A DNA stretch of 64,000 nucleotides, taken from assembly GCF_022869805.1 (NCBI RefSeq), contig NZ_CP094974.1:4278001-4342000 (forward strand), given 5' to 3'. A program made the position numbers and the translations under genes. The notes under the pieces were generated by a model, which was not told the DNA's origin, did no database searches, and worked only from the letters and a program-made list of their open reading frames with translations. This document shows, in pieces, positions 26,817 through 34,203 of the stretch (its first letter is position 1; every line of letters starts with the position of its first letter). Origin of the DNA: Halosolutus halophilus. GTDB lineage: Archaea > Halobacteriota > Halobacteria > Halobacteriales > Natrialbaceae.

Positions 26817-27042
26817 ACCGATCGCAAAGGGCGGCCCGCAGATAAATCGCCCGAAGGCCGTGCTCGCCGAGTGCTGGCTGCAGCCCAAGTGGCCGCCAGT
26901 CCCGCGTACGAACGACGGTGGCCCGAGAACTGTCACGGGCGGACCGACGCCCGATCCCGCCGAACCGACAGCGAATTTGTATTTTCATCACTCCCGACGA
27001 GAGCGGTGTCCGTTTTTGCCGTTCGAGGATGAAGTTAGCTGT

Positions 27043-28122
27043 GTGACACGCACGACGCGGCTCCGGAGGGTCCTGACGGTCGCGATCCTGCTCGGGATCG
27101 TCGCCGGAACGATCGCGATACCGACGGCCGTCGCCCAGTCGGACGAGCGGGCCGGCGGCACGGTCGTCGTCGAGGAGGGCGAGACGGTCGACGAGATAGA
27201 GACCTTCGCCGGAAACGTGATCGTCCGCGGCACCGTCACCGGCGACGTGAGCGCCTTCGCCGGGAACGTCCACATCGAGGGCGATGTCGGCGGCAACGTC
27301 GAGGCGGTGGCCGGCAACGTCGAGATCAGCGGCACCGTCGACGGCGACGTCAGCGGCGCGGGCGGGAACCTCGTCGTCGCCGAGGGGGCGACGATCGGCG
27401 GCTCGCTCGAGGCGGGCGCCGGCACGGTCGAGATCGACGGGACGATCGAGGGCGACGCCGCGATCGGCGCGGAGACGATCCGACTCGGCGAGAACGCCGC
27501 GATCGACGGCGACCTCCGGTACGGCGGCACGCTCGAGGGGAACACCGACGCGGTCGCGGGCACGATCACGGAGGATTCGCGGATCGGGGTGGGGACCGAA
27601 CCGACGCTCCAGCCGATCACCGAATGGCTCTTCGCGGCCTACGCGTTCGTCATGAACCTCTTGCTCGGCGCGGCCCTGCTCGCGCTGTTCCCCCGGTTCT
27701 CCGCCGACGTCGCCCGTCGGGTCGCGACCGACCCGGTCAGGACCGGCCTCGCAGGACTCGGCGTGCTCGTCGGCGTGCCGATCCTGCTGGTCGCGATCGC
27801 GATCACGATCGTCGGCATCCCCGTCAGCATCGTCGGCGGCTTCCTGTTCGGACTCCTGGTGTGGATCGGCGTCGTCTACGGTCGGTTCGCCGTCGCCGCG
27901 TGGCTCCTCGCCGCCGCCGGCGTCGAGAACCGCTGGCTCGCGCTCGTCGTCGGCCTGCTCGGCGGCGCGATCCTCGGGCTGATCCCCGTTCTCGGCGACC
28001 TCATCAACTTCGTGATCCTCCTGCTCGGCCTCGGCGCGCTCTCGATCGGGCTCTACGCGCGCCGCCGCCAGACCCGCGAGACCCCGACGCCGGCCCAGAC
28101 CGGGGGCCCCGCCGCGGAGTAG
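27043..28122 (+). CDS. Bactofilin-like (polymer-forming) membrane protein
   Basis: 359 residues starting at GTG 27043 with a signal-like helix (VTRTTRLRRVLTVAILLGI to about residue 30, ending VAQ). Residues 40-180 are short Gly/Asn/Val repeats of a right-handed beta-helix type (FAGNVIVRGTVTGDVSAFAG), as in bactofilin/DUF583 proteins. Four hydrophobic segments follow (about 200-330), with LLLGAALLALFPRF and IPVLGDLINFVILLLGLGAL, and a short Arg/Thr tail. The topology suggests an extracytoplasmic beta-helix tethered by membrane helices. The related bacterial proteins include envelope scaffold components. Upstream start codons lie inside the rfcS region and are not credible. Confidence 0.85.
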   Translation: MTRTTRLRRVLTVAILLGIVAGTIAIPTAVAQSDERAGGTVVVEEGETVDEIETFAGNVIVRGTVTGDVSAFAGNVHIEGDVGGNVEAVAGNVEISGTVDGDVSGAGGNLVVAEGATIGGSLEAGAGTVEIDGTIEGDAAIGAETIRLGENAAIDGDLRYGGTLEGNTDAVAGTITEDSRIGVGTEPTLQPITEWLFAAYAFVMNLLLGAALLALFPRFSADVARRVATDPVRTGLAGLGVLVGVPILLVAIAITIVGIPVSIVGGFLFGLLVWIGVVYGRFAVAAWLLAAAGVENRWLALVVGLLGGAILGLIPVLGDLINFVILLLGLGALSIGLYARRRQTRETPTPAQTGGPAAE

Positions 28123-28215
28123 GGCGGCGGCGATCGCGTATCCGCGGTTCTCGGCTCTCCGGGGCTCGAACCGCGCAAACAACGACCTCAAGAACCCCCG
28201 CTCGTAAGGACGGGT

Positions 28216-28437
28216 ATGCACGTCACCGTCGACGTCAAGGGCGAGGACACCCACGAGTTCGATCTCGACGCGGTGGGGACCGACGGCGATCGCGGGCCGA
28301 CCTACGCCGATCTGCTCCGCGAAGTCGACCTCAGCCCCCACGAGGTGAGCGTCCTCGTCGACGGCCGCCCCGTCCCCGAGGATCAGCCGGTCGAACACGA
28401 CCACGTGACGGTGTTGCGGCTGATCAAAGGCGGGTGA
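28216..28437 (+). CDS. samp2: Ubiquitin-like small archaeal modifier protein SAMP2
   Basis: 73-residue beta-grasp protein ending in the diglycine RLIKGG. The core LSPHEVSVLVDGRPVPEDQ and VTVLRLIKGG match SAMP2 of haloarchaea, which is activated by the E1-like UbaA, attached to lysines of target proteins, and also serves as sulfur carrier in tRNA wobble-uridine thiolation. Only one insertion (GTDGDRG) lengthens it slightly compared with the 66-residue Haloferax protein. The gene is monocistronic, with the ATG about 15 bases after a purine-rich stretch. No E1 gene is in the window. Confidence 0.92.
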   Translation: MHVTVDVKGEDTHEFDLDAVGTDGDRGPTYADLLREVDLSPHEVSVLVDGRPVPEDQPVEHDHVTVLRLIKGG

Positions 28438-28561
28438 GGGGCGACCTCGAACGCCGATGACGGTCGTCCGTCCGTGCGCACCGATCGAAGGTGAGCGAAC
28501 TTTTCAACGGGTCGATCACCTGTGAGCAAGATACTTGGACGGATTGCTCGATGGTTATGGT

Positions 28562-29806
28562 ATGCCATCCCCACTCAAAGAAGTCGATCCGGCGGTCGCC
28601 GACGCCGTCGAGCGGGAACGCGAGCGACAGGAGTCGACGCTCGGAATGATCGCGTCGGAGAACCACGTTTCCGAGGCCGTTCTGGCGGCCCAGGGAACGG
28701 TACTGACCAACAAGTACGCCGAAGGCTATCCCGGGGCGCGCTACTACGGCGGTTGCGAATACGTCGACGAAGTCGAGCGGCTGGCCATCGAACGGGCGAA
28801 GGGGCTGTGGGGAGCCGATCACGTCAACGTCCAGCCTCACTCGGGGACCCAGGCGAACATGGGCGTCTACTTCGCCGCCCTCGAGCCGGGCGACACGATC
28901 CTCTCACTGGACCTGACACACGGCGGCCACCTCAGCCACGGCCACCACGTCAACTTCTCCGGTCAGTTGTACGAGGTCGACCAGTACGAGGTCGACCCCG
29001 AGACCGGGTACATCGACTACGACGCGCTCGCCGAACAGGCCCACGAGGTCGACCCCGACGTGATCGTCAGCGGCTCCTCGGCGTATCCCCGCGAGTTCGA
29101 CTGGGAGCGCATCGGCGACATCGCCGCCGAGGTCGACGCACACCACCTCGCTGACATCGCCCACATCACGGGCCTCGTCGCGGCGGGCGTCCACTCGAGT
29201 CCGATCGGGCACGCGGCGTTCGTCACCGGGAGCACGCACAAGACCATTCGGTCCGGTCGCGGCGGCATCATCATGTGCGACGAGGAGTACGCGGACGACG
29301 TCGACAGCGCGGTCTTCCCGGGCAGCCAGGGCGGTCCGCTCATGCACAACATCGCCGGCAAGGCCGTCGGCTTCGAGGAGGCGTCGACGCCGGCGTTCGA
29401 GGAGTACGCCGAGCGAACCGTCACGAACGCGACGGCGCTCGCGGACGTCCTCCAGGATCGAGGGGTTTCGCTGGTCTCCGGCGGCACCGACAAACACCTC
29501 GTGCTCGTCGACCTCCGCGAGTCTCACCCCGACCTCACCGGGGCGGACGCCGAGGCTGCACTGTCGGCCGTCGGCATCGTCGTCAACAAGAACACGGTCC
29601 CGGGCGAGACGCGATCGCCGTTCGTCACCAGCGGGATCCGGATCGGCACGCCCGCACTGACGACGCGCGGGTTCGGTGCCGAGGGGATCGAAACGGTCGC
29701 CCACCTCATCGCCGACGTCCTCGAGGCTCCCGAAGACGACGCGACGCTCGAACGGGTTTCCGGGACGGTCGACGACCTCTGCGAGTCGTTCCCCGTCTAC
29801 GAGTAG
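28562..29806 (+). CDS. glyA: Serine hydroxymethyltransferase
   Basis: 414-residue PLP enzyme that interconverts serine and glycine with tetrahydrofolate. Motifs: IASENHVSEAV, YGGCEYVDEVE, VQPHSGTQANMGVY, DLTHGGHLSHGH, and the PLP lysine in VTGSTHKTIRSGRGG. ATG at 28562 starts the canonical MPSPLKEVDPAVADA; the ATG nine codons upstream would be preceded by a closer TATA and is less likely. In the context of the nearby betaine-to-glycine genes it could take the glycine produced there to serine, using one-carbon units freed by demethylation. As a housekeeping gene it would also be expected in any genome. Confidence 0.96.
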   Translation: MPSPLKEVDPAVADAVERERERQESTLGMIASENHVSEAVLAAQGTVLTNKYAEGYPGARYYGGCEYVDEVERLAIERAKGLWGADHVNVQPHSGTQANMGVYFAALEPGDTILSLDLTHGGHLSHGHHVNFSGQLYEVDQYEVDPETGYIDYDALAEQAHEVDPDVIVSGSSAYPREFDWERIGDIAAEVDAHHLADIAHITGLVAAGVHSSPIGHAAFVTGSTHKTIRSGRGGIIMCDEEYADDVDSAVFPGSQGGPLMHNIAGKAVGFEEASTPAFEEYAERTVTNATALADVLQDRGVSLVSGGTDKHLVLVDLRESHPDLTGADAEAALSAVGIVVNKNTVPGETRSPFVTSGIRIGTPALTTRGFGAEGIETVAHLIADVLEAPEDDATLERVSGTVDDLCESFPVYE

Positions 29807-29943
29807 TCGCACTCACCGATCGCGCCGCGATACGGGCCCCCCGACGAGTCTCGTGTCGCCGAGACCGACGGAATCGTTAATACTGGTTGTGTTGAACTAT
29901 CGACAGCCTTGCCGGAGCGGCCGACCGGCGGGAGGGGATACGC

Positions 29944-30294
29944 ATGACAACGACCGAATCCGTACTAGAGCACCACCTCGAGGCCTTCGGAAACCAGGAT
30001 CTCGAGGCGGTCATGGAGGATTACACCGACGAATCGACCGTCGTCACCAACATGGGAACGTTTCGCGGACTCGAGGAGATCGAGGGACTGTTCACGAACC
30101 TCTTCGACGAGTTCGACGATCCGGACGCGTCGATCACTATGGAGGAAGAACTCGTCGAAGGCGAGTTCGCCTACATCATCTGGACCGCCGAGACGCCGGA
30201 GAACGACTACGAGTTCGCGACGGACACCTTCCACATCCCGGACGAGACGATCACCTTCCAGACGTTTGCGGGGAAGATCAGTCCGAAGGAGTGA
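29944..30294 (+). CDS. SnoaL-like / NTF2-fold protein
   Basis: 116-residue single-domain protein with the cone-shaped NTF2/SnoaL pattern: an N-terminal helix pair (VLEHHLEAFGNQDLEAVMEDY), then ESTVVTNMGTFRGLEEIEGLFTNLF and a beta-sheet ending FQTFAGKISPKE. Such proteins bind or isomerise small hydrophobic ligands, or act in polyketide-like or ketosteroid chemistry, but no catalytic dyad is obvious. It is a single gene between glyA and the small membrane protein, and its substrate cannot be guessed. Confidence 0.82.
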   Translation: MTTTESVLEHHLEAFGNQDLEAVMEDYTDESTVVTNMGTFRGLEEIEGLFTNLFDEFDDPDASITMEEELVEGEFAYIIWTAETPENDYEFATDTFHIPDETITFQTFAGKISPKE

Positions 30295-30421
30295 GGTCCA
30301 TCGAACGGACCGACGAGCGGCGAATCACTTATTTTTCCGCGTCCCGGTAGCTACGCGTTCACGGCGTCTAGGCCGGTCTATTTCGGTACGATGAAGCGTC
30401 GCTACGGACACTCGATGATCC

Positions 30422-30652
30422 CTACGACTTCGTGAGCGGAAGGAAGATTCCGAAGACGAACGGCGAGAAAAAGCCGATCAGAAGACCGACTATTTCGGAG
30501 TACAAAAACAGCGTCTCTTCCCACGTCGGGAGTTGATCGAAGAACGCGTGGCCGATGAGTTCACCACCCGCTCCGAGTGCGAACAGCCCGAGTCCGATCA
30601 GGAACCCGGTTTTGGTCAGGAATGCGTAATCAGGGGAACTGTACTGTCCCAT
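30422..30652 (-). CDS. Small haloarchaeal two-helix membrane protein
   Basis: 76 residues with two membrane helices (about 15-34 and 47-70) separated by an acidic/polar loop (HAFFDQLPTWEET). The pattern MGxYxxxDYxxLTKxGFLxG with a C-terminal FVFGIFLPL is one I associate with a conserved haloarchaeal family of unknown function (DUF-type), recalled and not searched. It is monocistronic, antisense to nothing recognised, and starts at ATG 30652 after an AT-rich leader with a TATA-like stretch (TTAATTTGCAG on the - strand). Confidence 0.75.
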   Translation of the reverse strand: MGQYSSPDYAFLTKTGFLIGLGLFALGAGGELIGHAFFDQLPTWEETLFLYSEIVGLLIGFFSPFVFGIFLPLTKS

Positions 30653-30802
30653 ACGATGGAGTATGTGGACTGCAAATTAATGGTTTCGTCCATCAACGAA
30701 CCGTAGAGGACGTCCTGTTCCGCGGGTCGAATATGTTCCGTACTATCTGTCGGGATACCGTTGACCCGAGGAGATACCAGACGGTCCACGTCGGCATCTG
30801 AC

Positions 30803-30886
30803 CGAAGAGAGGTTTTCGCTACGAGACGGCACCCACTATCGGGGCGAAGAGAGGTTCTTCCCACGAGACGGCGCCCGCTATCGGGA
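30803..30886. repeat. Imperfect 42-base direct tandem repeat
   Basis: Two units starting at 30803 and 30845 share GAAGAGAGGTT, ACGAGACGGC and CCCCTATCGGG-like segments with a few substitutions. The 42-base period keeps a - strand reading frame, which repeats the peptide PI(A/V)GAVS. Confidence 0.7.
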
Positions 30887-30971
30887 CGACTAAGCCCGTC
30901 TCGCTGGTCCCGAGGTAACCGCCGTCGACCTTCCGGCGGAGGCAGAGAAATACGAGGATTGTCACCAGCAC
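30819..30971 (-). CDS. Possible small membrane peptide gene downstream of BCCT carrier (weak)
   Basis: A 50-codon frame starting at GTG 30971 follows the BCCT gene on the same strand. It begins inside a hydrophobic segment (VTILVFLCLRRK) followed by GGYLGTSETG and the repeated PIAGAVS/PIVGAVS. A stop seven codons upstream of the GTG forbids a longer start, so the helix is cut short. It could be a remnant of a BCCT-linked small membrane protein. Evidence is limited to strand, hydrophobicity and frame-preserving repeat. Confidence 0.22.
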   Translation of the reverse strand: MLVTILVFLCLRRKVDGGYLGTSETGLVVPIAGAVSWEEPLFAPIVGAVS

Positions 30972-31136
30972 GATCCAGACTGTCGGGCGGAACTGTGCCT
31001 ATCAACCCTGTCGTTTGAGCACGGGCTCTATTCTTCGGGCCGCCGCTCCTGTCGTCCAGTGGGCGTTTCGACGAGTTCGTCTCGGCATCACTCGGAGCCA
31101 GCGTCGAACGGGCAGCGACGGACGGGCAGCGACGCC

Positions 31137-32759
31137 TCAGTCGTCGTCCTGTGCGCCGCCGATGACGTCGCCCGAACCGGGCACCTCGACGCCGTCCTCG
31201 TCCCGGAGGAACAGCGGGCGTTCGGTCCCGAACGAGAGCCCCATCGAGGCGACGGCGATCAGGGCGATAACCGAGAACGGTCCGCCGGTGATAATCGCGG
31301 CCGCCTGCAGCGCGTCGACGCCGCCGGTGACCATCAGTAGCGACGCGAGCGCGCCGATGAGGAATCCCCAGATGACCCGGTTGACGGTCGAGGGCCGTTC
31401 GACACCGCCGGTGGTGAGCATCCCGAGTGCCAGCGTCGAGGAATCGGCCGACGTGACGAGGAAGGTCGTCACGAGCACGAGGAACAGCACCGTCAGCAGT
31501 CCGCCGAGCGGCAGCGCTTCGAACAGCGGGTAGCCGGACCCGGCCTCGCCCAGTTCGCTGATGACGGTGAGGATGTCGGCCTGGCCGGTCTCCTGCATGA
31601 AGATCGCCGTCCCGCCCATCGTGGCGAACCACGGGATGGTCACGCCAGTGGACGCGACCACGCCCGTGACCGCGACCTGTCTGACCGTGCGGCCGCGCGA
31701 GATGCGGGCGATGAACAGCCCGACGAACGGCGTCCAGGAGAACCACCACGCCCAGTAGAAGACCGTCCAACCGCCGACCCATCCGGCGACGCCGCCCCCC
31801 GTTGCCTCCCCGGCACCGGTGTAGAAGCTCATCGTGATGAACTGGTTGAGGTAGGCGCCGAGCGCTTCGGTCCCGATCGACATGATGTACGTCGTGGGGC
31901 CGAGGAGGAACGTCGCGACGGTCATCACGGCGAACAGCGCCATGTTGAAGTACGAGAGCCGACGGATCCCCTTTCGCACGCCGAGTGCGACCGAGACGGT
32001 GAACGCGACGGTGAGTCCGGTGATCACCAGCACGGTACCGGCGTCGCCGACGCTCGCGCCGGTCATCCACTCGACGCCGACGAGGAACTGGTTCCCCACC
32101 AGCCCGAGCGTCGTCGCGACGCCGCCGATCGTCGCGAACACTGCGAGCACGTCCACGAACTTCGCGACCGGTCCGTCCAAGTTCTCGATCCCGACCCAGG
32201 GGGCGAGCACCGTCGAGATCCGCAACGGCGCGTCGTGGCGGTAGGCGTAGTACGCGATCGGCAGGGCCATGACCACGTAGGCGGTCCATGCGGAGATGCC
32301 CCAGTGGAAGAACGTGTACTGGATCGCACCGACGGCGGCCTCCGGCGTCTGCGACTCCGCACCGACGAACGGCGAGACGGCGTCGTAGTGGAAGATCGCT
32401 TCGGCCGGCCCCCAGAACACGATCCCGGCGGCGATCCCCGCCGAATACAGCATCGCGAAGTACGCGAGGAACGTAAACTCGGGTTCCTCGTCGTCGCCCC
32501 CGAGTTTGATGTTCCCCCAGGGCCCGAATATCAGGAACGCGACGAACGCGACGAGGGCGAACATCGCGATCAGGTACCACCACCCGAGCGCCGTCCACAG
32601 GAAATTGTTCACACTGTCCATGTAGCCGTACGCGGTATCCGGTCTGAGAACGAACCCGAGTACCGCGACGGCCGCGACGACGAACCCGATCCCGAAGACG
32701 ACGGTGTCGAGTTCGTCGAAGAACTGGCTTGCCGTACTGCGTGTGGCTGAATCATCCAT
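31137..32759 (-). CDS. BCCT-family betaine/choline/carnitine transporter
   Basis: 540 residues and about twelve membrane helices, typical of secondary carriers for trimethylammonium compounds. Family signatures are visible: GWWYLIAMFALVAFVAF, the glycine-rich AGIAAGIVFWGPAE, WGISAWTAYVV, and the Trp-rich substrate box (WWFSWTPFVGLFIARISRGRT). No long C-terminal osmosensory domain is present, only a short acidic tail (residues about 515-540). It lies beside genes that degrade betaine, so it may supply glycine betaine as nutrient as well as osmolyte. A 7-base inverted repeat sits about 90 bases upstream of the ATG and may be an operator. Confidence 0.93.
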   Translation of the reverse strand: MDDSATRSTASQFFDELDTVVFGIGFVVAAVAVLGFVLRPDTAYGYMDSVNNFLWTALGWWYLIAMFALVAFVAFLIFGPWGNIKLGGDDEEPEFTFLAYFAMLYSAGIAAGIVFWGPAEAIFHYDAVSPFVGAESQTPEAAVGAIQYTFFHWGISAWTAYVVMALPIAYYAYRHDAPLRISTVLAPWVGIENLDGPVAKFVDVLAVFATIGGVATTLGLVGNQFLVGVEWMTGASVGDAGTVLVITGLTVAFTVSVALGVRKGIRRLSYFNMALFAVMTVATFLLGPTTYIMSIGTEALGAYLNQFITMSFYTGAGEATGGGVAGWVGGWTVFYWAWWFSWTPFVGLFIARISRGRTVRQVAVTGVVASTGVTIPWFATMGGTAIFMQETGQADILTVISELGEAGSGYPLFEALPLGGLLTVLFLVLVTTFLVTSADSSTLALGMLTTGGVERPSTVNRVIWGFLIGALASLLMVTGGVDALQAAAIITGGPFSVIALIAVASMGLSFGTERPLFLRDEDGVEVPGSGDVIGGAQDDD

Positions 32760-32847
32760 TGTTGGTCACCGTGTCGCGTCGTTGCCCCGAGACTCGAGCG
32801 ACTGACGGCCAGTCGAGCGGCACATCCACCCGCCATACGACGGCCAT

Positions 32848-32868
32848 TCATGTCACAGGACGACATGA
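32848..32868. promoter_or_regulatory. Inverted-repeat operator candidate upstream of the BCCT gene
   Basis: TCATGTC and GACATGA arms are separated by 7 bases, 89-109 bases before the BCCT start. A TATA-like GCTTTTAAGC (32919-32928) lies upstream on the - strand, so the repeat would fall shortly after a transcription start near 32895. Confidence 0.4.
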
Positions 32869-32963
32869 CACCTGTTGACAAGCCCCCCCCATCAGTGTTC
32901 ATCTTAATTACCAGCAATGCTTTTAAGCGCTCGGACGGGAGGAGACTCGCGCTCACAGTAGCG

Positions 32964-34199
32964 TCACGCGTTGACGTGTCTGACCTCGTATCCGTGATCG
33001 CGTATCGATCGGATGATCGCTCGAGACTGCCCCGCACCGCTGGTCTCGATCTGAAAGAGCAGATGGGCCTCACCGACGTCGAGTTCCGGCGCCGATCGAT
33101 CGTGACGGACGGTCTGGATGTTGGCGTTGTGGCTGGCGATGAGCCCCGAAATCTCCTCCATCTTTCCCGGCTGGTCGTCGATCCGAACGCGCAAGCGCAA
33201 CAGTTGCTCCCGATCGCTCAACGCGTGGACGAGCACCGTCTGGAGCATCGTCATATCGAGGTTGCCGCCACACAGAAGCGGCATCACCGTCTCGCCCGCG
33301 ACGTCCAGTTCCTCGCTGATGACGGCCGCGACCGAGGCCGCACCCGCCCCTTCGACGACCTGTTTCGCCCGCTCGAGCAGCAACAGGATCGCACGGGCGA
33401 TCTCGCCGTCGGTCACCGTCACCACCTCGTCGACGTGCTCCTCGATGTGCGAGAGCGTCAACCGGGAGATCCCGCCCGTGGCGATGCCGTCGGCGATCGT
33501 CGTCACCGACTCGAGGGAGACCGGATCGCCCTTCTGCAGGCTCTCTGGAACGGTCGCCGCCCCCGCGGCCTGGACGCCGACGACGCGCGTCTCCGGCGAC
33601 AGTTCGGCGAAGGCAGTCGCGATGCCGGAGATGAGCCCGCCACCGCCGATCGGGACGACGATCGTGTCCACCTCGGGCAGGTCCTCGTACATCTCGAGGC
33701 CGAGCGTTCCCTGGCCGGCGACGATCGCAGGGTCGTCGTAGGCGTGGACGAACGTCGTCGCGTCGTCGTCGACGAGTCCGCGCGCGTGGCGCATCGCGTC
33801 CCGGAAGTCGGTCCCGACGAGTTCGACGTCGGCGCCGTAGCTTCGAGTCGCGTCGACTTTCGCCTGAGGTGCCCCTTTCGGCATGACGATCGTCGAGTCG
33901 ACGCCGAGTTTCGTCGCCGCGAGGGCGACGCCCTGCGCGTGGTTGCCGGCGCTGGCCGCGACGACCCGCTCGGTCCCGCCGTCGGCCGCGCACTGCGCGA
34001 TCTTGTTGTACGCGCCGCGGGTCTTGAACGAGCCGGTCCACTGCAGGTGTTCCATCTTGAGGTGGACCTCGCCCCCCGTTAGCTCGTCGAGGGACGTGCT
34101 TCGCTCGACCGGCGTGTGCTTGACGACCGACTCGTCGTCGAGTCGATCGCGAGCGGCCTCGATATCGGCGAATTCGACGGTCCTTGACTCCCGGCTCAT
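32964..34199 (-). CDS. ilvA: Threonine (serine) dehydratase with C-terminal ACT domain
   Basis: 411-residue fold-type II PLP enzyme that deaminates threonine to 2-oxobutyrate and, in many homologues, serine to pyruvate. The PLP lysine lies in GSFKTRGAYNK. AASAGNHAQGVA, the glycine-rich phosphate cup PIGGGGLISGIATA and the late LLCGGNLDM are present. An ACT-type domain (from about residue 330: LRVRIDDQPGKMEEISGLIA) suggests amino-acid feedback. ATG at 34199 is the family start; a longer upstream frame runs into the next gene. Only four bases separate it from the dimethylglycine-dehydrogenase-like gene upstream, so the two are co-transcribed, which points to serine catabolism here. Confidence 0.93.
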   Translation of the reverse strand: MSRESRTVEFADIEAARDRLDDESVVKHTPVERSTSLDELTGGEVHLKMEHLQWTGSFKTRGAYNKIAQCAADGGTERVVAASAGNHAQGVALAATKLGVDSTIVMPKGAPQAKVDATRSYGADVELVGTDFRDAMRHARGLVDDDATTFVHAYDDPAIVAGQGTLGLEMYEDLPEVDTIVVPIGGGGLISGIATAFAELSPETRVVGVQAAGAATVPESLQKGDPVSLESVTTIADGIATGGISRLTLSHIEEHVDEVVTVTDGEIARAILLLLERAKQVVEGAGAASVAAVISEELDVAGETVMPLLCGGNLDMTMLQTVLVHALSDREQLLRLRVRIDDQPGKMEEISGLIASHNANIQTVRHDRSAPELDVGEAHLLFQIETSGAGQSRAIIRSIRDHGYEVRHVNA

Positions 34200-34203
34200 T
34201 GGC

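Larger units (their letters stand above)
30653..31136. other. Intergenic region between small membrane protein and BCCT gene
   Basis: This 484-base stretch has no convincing gene. It holds an imperfect 42-base direct duplication (30803-30886) and, on the - strand, a short open frame with a hydrophobic segment (30819-30971). The 3' end of the BCCT gene lies at 31137. Confidence 0.6.

Noticed and set aside
26512-27042. N-terminal extension of the bactofilin-like gene
   Set aside because: It is antisense to rfcS and passes through its promoter; GTG at 27043 directly precedes the signal helix.
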